The position numbers and the translations under genes were made by a program. From contig JABAYQ010000107.1 of NCBI GenBank assembly GCA_018608925.1, positions 1 through 17,038 on the forward strand: a stretch of DNA of 17,038 nucleotides. Reading direction: 5' to 3'. Below, piece after piece: positions 14,712 through 17,038 of the stretch. How positions within the stretch are numbered: position 1 is the first letter of the stretch; each line of letters starts with the position of its first letter. A model generated the notes under the pieces. The model was not told the origin of the DNA. It saw nothing but the letters and a program-made list of their open reading frames with translations, and ran no database searches. Source of the DNA: Cryomorphaceae bacterium (GTDB taxonomy: Bacteria > Bacteroidota > Bacteroidia > Flavobacteriales > UBA7312).

Positions 14712-14731
14712 CGCTTATTTATGATTAAGCG
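14712..14731. promoter_or_regulatory. 20-bp inverted repeat between divergent promoters
   Basis: CGCTTA (14712-14717) and TAAGCG (14726-14731) are perfect inverted arms with an 8-nt AT-rich spacer. The repeat lies between the ridA-operon promoter and the -7 box of the hydrolase at 14778, near where that gene's -33 region would fall. Candidate operator for a dimeric regulator; no binder is known. Confidence 0.35.
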
Positions 14732-14753
14732 GCGATTAAAAATAATAAATACT

Positions 14754-14761
14754 TAAATTTG
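14754..14761 (+). promoter_or_regulatory. Candidate -7 box for the second hydrolase (TAAATTTG)
   Basis: TAAATTTG fits TAnnTTTG exactly and ends 16 nt before the ATG at 14778. No clear TTTG -33 element is seen at 19-21 nt upstream; the inverted repeat at 14712-14731 is there instead. Confidence 0.4.
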
Positions 14762-14777
14762 TTCCCTTCTAAATTCG

Positions 14778-15563
14778 ATGGTGTTGCAACAAAAAACTCT
14801 TTATTACAAAAAATACATAAAAAAAGGATGTGATCAATGGGTTACCTTTGTACACGGTGCTGGCGGAAGCAGTGCTGTTTGGCATAAGCAACTAAAATAT
14901 TTTAAAGAACACTTTAACCTGCTTTTTGTTGACCTGAGAGGACACGGAAAATCGAATGATTTATTGCTACCTTCTAACTATAATTTAAATATTGCAACCC
15001 AAGAAATTGTAGACGTTTTAAATCAACTAAAAATTAAGTCATCTTTTTTTGTCGGAGTTTCTTTGGGAACAATATTGGCGGCTAAAATTGCTAAAGATTT
15101 TCCCGAAAAAGTAAAAAAGATGGTATTGTGTGGAGCTATTACAAAGCTTACTTTCAGAACTAATTTTTTATTACAAACGGCAGCATTTATTAAAGGGTTT
15201 ACCCCTCCAATTTTATTGTACCAATTGTTCGCCTACATCATAATGCCTAAAACAAACCATAAAGAATCTCGTTTGCTTTTTATAGCTGAAGCACGTAAGA
15301 TTAAATACTCAGTATTTAAAAAATGGTTGAGTCTTTTGCCAGAACTTAAAAAGGCAATCAATGATTTTTCTGAATTAAAAATTTCTAAGCCAACACTATT
15401 TATCAGCGGAGAACAGGATTATTTGTTTGTAAATCACATAAAATCTTTTGTAGATACAAGAGCTAACTGTGATCTATTTAAAATTCCAAATTCTGGACAT
15501 GTTGCTAATAATGATTCCCCTAAAATTTTTAATAAAGTCTCAATAAATTTTTTAATCGAGTAG
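14778..15563 (+). CDS. Alpha/beta hydrolase
   Basis: 261 residues, cytoplasmic, no signal peptide. Alpha/beta hydrolase fold: oxyanion-hole motif HGAGGSS (26-32), VDLRGHGKS (51-59), nucleophile elbow GVSLG with Ser95, acid Asp214 in SGEQDYLF, and His241 in NSGHVANND. A lid-like, helix-rich segment spans about 125-195. The sequence resembles general esterase/lactonase or MenH/BioH-like hydrolases, but nothing fixes the substrate, and no menaquinone or biotin gene is adjacent. It is not closely similar to the hydrolase at 3063. It is divergent from the ridA-like operon and convergent with the rhodanese-thioredoxin gene, with which its 3' end overlaps by 12 nt, so transcripts from the two strands must meet there. 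Family firm, function open. Confidence 0.88.
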   Translation: MVLQQKTLYYKKYIKKGCDQWVTFVHGAGGSSAVWHKQLKYFKEHFNLLFVDLRGHGKSNDLLLPSNYNLNIATQEIVDVLNQLKIKSSFFVGVSLGTILAAKIAKDFPEKVKKMVLCGAITKLTFRTNFLLQTAAFIKGFTPPILLYQLFAYIIMPKTNHKESRLLFIAEARKIKYSVFKKWLSLLPELKKAINDFSELKISKPTLFISGEQDYLFVNHIKSFVDTRANCDLFKIPNSGHVANNDSPKIFNKVSINFLIE

Positions 15564-16253
15564 TTTTTGTAAAACTTCTGATTCTTGAACTCCTGTTGCG
15601 CTCCAGCTTTCTTTTTGATTTTTATAGACGAAAAAAGTAGGGATGCTTTTTACTTGGAACCGCTTTGCTAAAGCATCGTTTTTATCCATGTCAATTTTTA
15701 TAAAGGCCACTTCCGGATTAGCTTCTTTCAGTTTCGCAATTACCGGATCCATTTTTCGACAAGGAGCACACCATTTCGTTTGAAAAGAAATAAATGTAGT
15801 TTGATTTTGAGCAATAATATTATTTAAACTGTCTTGGCTTACTTCCAAATTCGTATTGCCATTATTTATATCCGCTGGAGTTAATTCAAATCCATTTTCT
15901 TTCCAGGCTCTTATTCCTCCTTCTACATTGTAGACTTTAAATTGTCCCATTTGAGCCAATAACTTAGCTGCTTTTTTGCTTCTTCCTCCGCTTTGGCAAT
16001 AGACAAAAACTTCTTTTTCTTTCTGAATTAAAGACAGAGAATTTTCAAAACTAGAGCTATAAAAATCCAAGGAACTAGCACCCTCAATTTGTCCTTGACT
16101 TATTTCTTCTTCGGTTCTGACATCTAAAATAATAGCATTTTCGGTTTTAGAGTTTTTAAATTCTAAAACACTAATATTTTGTGTCTCTTGTTTTTTCTGA
16201 CTACAAGAAATTATAGATATGCTTGCAAATAATAGAATTAAAATATTTTTCAT
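15552..16253 (-). CDS. Rhodanese-thioredoxin fusion lipoprotein
   Basis: 233 residues. Lipoprotein signal MKNILILLFASISIISC with Cys17 as the lipidation site, so the mature protein is expected in the periplasm, anchored to a membrane. Rhodanese domain about 27-125: ILDVRTEEE (42-50), active-site Cys86 in YCQSGGRS, and GGIRAWKENG (112-121). Thioredoxin domain about 136-233: WCAPC (161-165; Cys162, Cys165) and cis-proline Pro205 in KSIPTFF. The pairing suggests handling of sulfane sulfur or thiol redox outside the cytoplasm: persulfide on the rhodanese Cys could be resolved by the CXXC. That is inference. It is 36 nt downstream of the truncated globin, so it is probably the third gene of the same operon. 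Its end overlaps the convergent hydrolase by 12 nt. Confidence 0.93.
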   Translation of the reverse strand: MKNILILLFASISIISCSQKKQETQNISVLEFKNSKTENAIILDVRTEEEISQGQIEGASSLDFYSSSFENSLSLIQKEKEVFVYCQSGGRSKKAAKLLAQMGQFKVYNVEGGIRAWKENGFELTPADINNGNTNLEVSQDSLNNIIAQNQTTFISFQTKWCAPCRKMDPVIAKLKEANPEVAFIKIDMDKNDALAKRFQVKSIPTFFVYKNQKESWSATGVQESEVLQKLLD

Positions 16254-16289
16254 TTGAACAGATAGTTAGAAGTGTAAAGGTGCAATTTT

Positions 16290-16664
16290 TTAACGACCAC
16301 GTCTAATGAATTCTATTTTCGCGCTAAATATTTTGGACATTTGTTTGCCCTGTAGCTTTGCTTTTTCAGCAATTTCTCCCTCAAACGAAGAGTCGAGAGT
16401 TTCATAAAACAAGCTTAACCATCTTTTAAAATGAATCTCGCTTATGCCAAGGTTAGCGTGTGCTAAAAATGGATTTCCACTGTAGGTATATTCTTCAAGT
16501 AGAATAGATTGCCAAAATCGATACATTTTTTCTAAATGCTCCGGCCATTTGTCGACTATAATTTTATTAAAAATTGGAGAAAGTAATTCGTCTTTTCTAA
16601 CACTATCATAAAAGCCATTGACTAGTAACTTAATGTCTTCTAAGTTTTCTATTTCTTTTTTCAT
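16290..16664 (-). CDS. Group III truncated haemoglobin
   Basis: 124 residues, the normal size for 2/2 haemoglobins. Group III features: GFYDSVRKDELLSPIFN (17-33) with Tyr19 at the B10-type position, WPEHLEKMYRFWQSILL (40-56), the Pro/Phe-rich NPFLAHANLGI (64-74), and the proximal histidine His78 in HFKRWLSLFYETL. Such cytoplasmic haem proteins bind O2, NO or related ligands; group III members have been tied to NO or low-oxygen physiology, but the exact role differs between species. The ATG overlaps the stop of the upstream membrane protein (ATGA), so the two are translationally coupled. The rhodanese-thioredoxin gene follows after 36 nt. Together they suggest an operon for reactive nitrogen, sulfur or oxygen stress. 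Confidence 0.93.
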   Translation of the reverse strand: MKKEIENLEDIKLLVNGFYDSVRKDELLSPIFNKIIVDKWPEHLEKMYRFWQSILLEEYTYSGNPFLAHANLGISEIHFKRWLSLFYETLDSSFEGEIAEKAKLQGKQMSKIFSAKIEFIRRGR

Positions 16665-16966
16665 ACACCTAAATTAACCACAACAATTATTAATATGTTC
16701 GCTAGCACTCCAACATAAAATATGCCTAAGCACCACTTGGCCGGACTTTGGGCTATAAGGGCGCTATTTGTAGCCATTGTTAATATAGAACATATTGATA
16801 ATAGGATTAGATTTTGTGGTTTTAGACTGCACATTGCAGCGATGGAGCCTAAGCAGCTTTGAAATACTATCATAACAGACATTGCTCCAAATCGGTATTG
16901 CTCAAATAAAATTAATTGCTCTTGATACGCCATTATTAGGCTAGAATTTGATGTTCGTTTTTTCAT
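16661..16966 (-). CDS. Small integral membrane protein of unknown function
   Basis: 101 residues. After a polar N-terminus (1-25, with EQLILFEQYRFGA) there are three hydrophobic helices at about 26-48, 53-73 and 78-100, covering most of the protein. No family was recognised. Conserved-looking polar positions are Gln36, Ser41 and Asn67 inside the helices. Its stop (TGA at 16663-16661) overlaps the globin ATG by 4 nt, so it is made together with the group III truncated haemoglobin and is probably functionally tied to it. The start at 16966 is the first ATG after an AT-rich stretch. Confidence 0.75.
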   Translation of the reverse strand: MKKRTSNSSLIMAYQEQLILFEQYRFGAMSVMIVFQSCLGSIAAMCSLKPQNLILLSICSILTMATNSALIAQSPAKWCLGIFYVGVLANILIIVVVNLGV

Positions 16967-17038
16967 GATTTAAATTTAAGAATATGGTTGTGTAAACAAG
17001 GACTAAATCCTTATTGTTGATCTAGGAAAGAAGTGATT
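16967..17038. other. Upstream region of the membrane protein/globin operon
   Basis: 72 nt to the window edge with no gene. It holds a 5-bp stem-loop, AAGGA/TCCTT (16999-17013), on either strand. No TAnnTTTG box is convincing in what is visible; the promoter may lie beyond the edge. Confidence 0.3.

Noticed and set aside
14778..15563. Assignment of the second hydrolase as MenH or BioH
   Set aside because: The catalytic triad is generic and no menaquinone or biotin gene is adjacent, so a specific name is not justified.
16999..17032. FNR/CRP-like site upstream of the globin operon
   Set aside because: Only a TTGAT half-like match without a proper inverted partner at the right spacing.
1..17038. 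Defence island, prophage, transposon or CRISPR array
   Set aside because: No transposase, integrase, phage structural gene, repeat-spacer pattern or known defence domain was found on either strand; the genes are mostly core metabolism and envelope proteins.

Overview
The window is AT-rich DNA from a member of the Bacteroidota, most likely a free-living Flavobacteriales-type bacterium. Evidence: a GLPGLI-family protein next to a carboxypeptidase-regulatory-like secreted protein, a lamin-tail/FlgD-like secreted protein, a long type 2 isoleucyl-tRNA synthetase, a DksA-like protein with a degenerate zinc finger, absence of clear Shine-Dalgarno sequences, and promoter boxes of the Bacteroidota TAnnTTTG type. 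It looks like an ordinary chromosome: I see no insertion sequence, phage gene, CRISPR array, rRNA or tRNA.

Layout. (1) 1-1049, minus: a GLPGLI protein followed 3 nt later by a secreted protein with a carboxypeptidase-like regulatory domain, cut by the window edge. (2) 1120-2910, minus: uvrC. (3) 3063-5432, plus: a stand-alone alpha/beta hydrolase and a membrane-anchored FMN/Fe-S glutamate-synthase-domain protein, ending at a strong bidirectional terminator. (4) 5481-6440, minus: three small secreted or lipoprotein genes. Two are tandem paralogues, one of them interrupted by an in-frame TGA, and the third looks like the 5' stub of a longer gene. (5) 6583-8052, minus: a large secreted LTD/FlgD-like protein ending at a perfect 30-bp palindromic terminator. 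(6) 8128-9875, plus: asd (aspartate-semialdehyde dehydrogenase) overlapping a sulfotransferase-like gene by 4 nt. (7) 9879-14625, minus: a tight operon ridA-like / ileS / DksA-like / lspA. (8) 14778-15563, plus: a second alpha/beta hydrolase. (9) 15552-16966, minus: a small membrane protein, a group III truncated haemoglobin (ATGA overlap), and a rhodanese-thioredoxin lipoprotein.

How the genes fit together. The ridA-ileS-dksA-lspA block is housekeeping: isoleucine charging, detoxification of reactive enamines (possibly tied to isoleucine synthesis), transcription control, and lipoprotein signal-peptide cleavage. LspA would process the lipoproteins encoded elsewhere in the window. The truncated globin, the membrane protein and the periplasmic rhodanese-thioredoxin form a plausible redox/NO/oxygen or sulfur-stress group.

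The most interesting observations are the altered HIGH motif (GIHH) of IleRS, which matches a variant reported to give very high mupirocin resistance; the nonsense-interrupted lipoprotein paralogue; the translational coupling of asd to an atypical sulfotransferase; and the GLPGLI / regulatory-domain pair, whose function is unknown. I found no clearly novel multi-gene defence or metabolic system.
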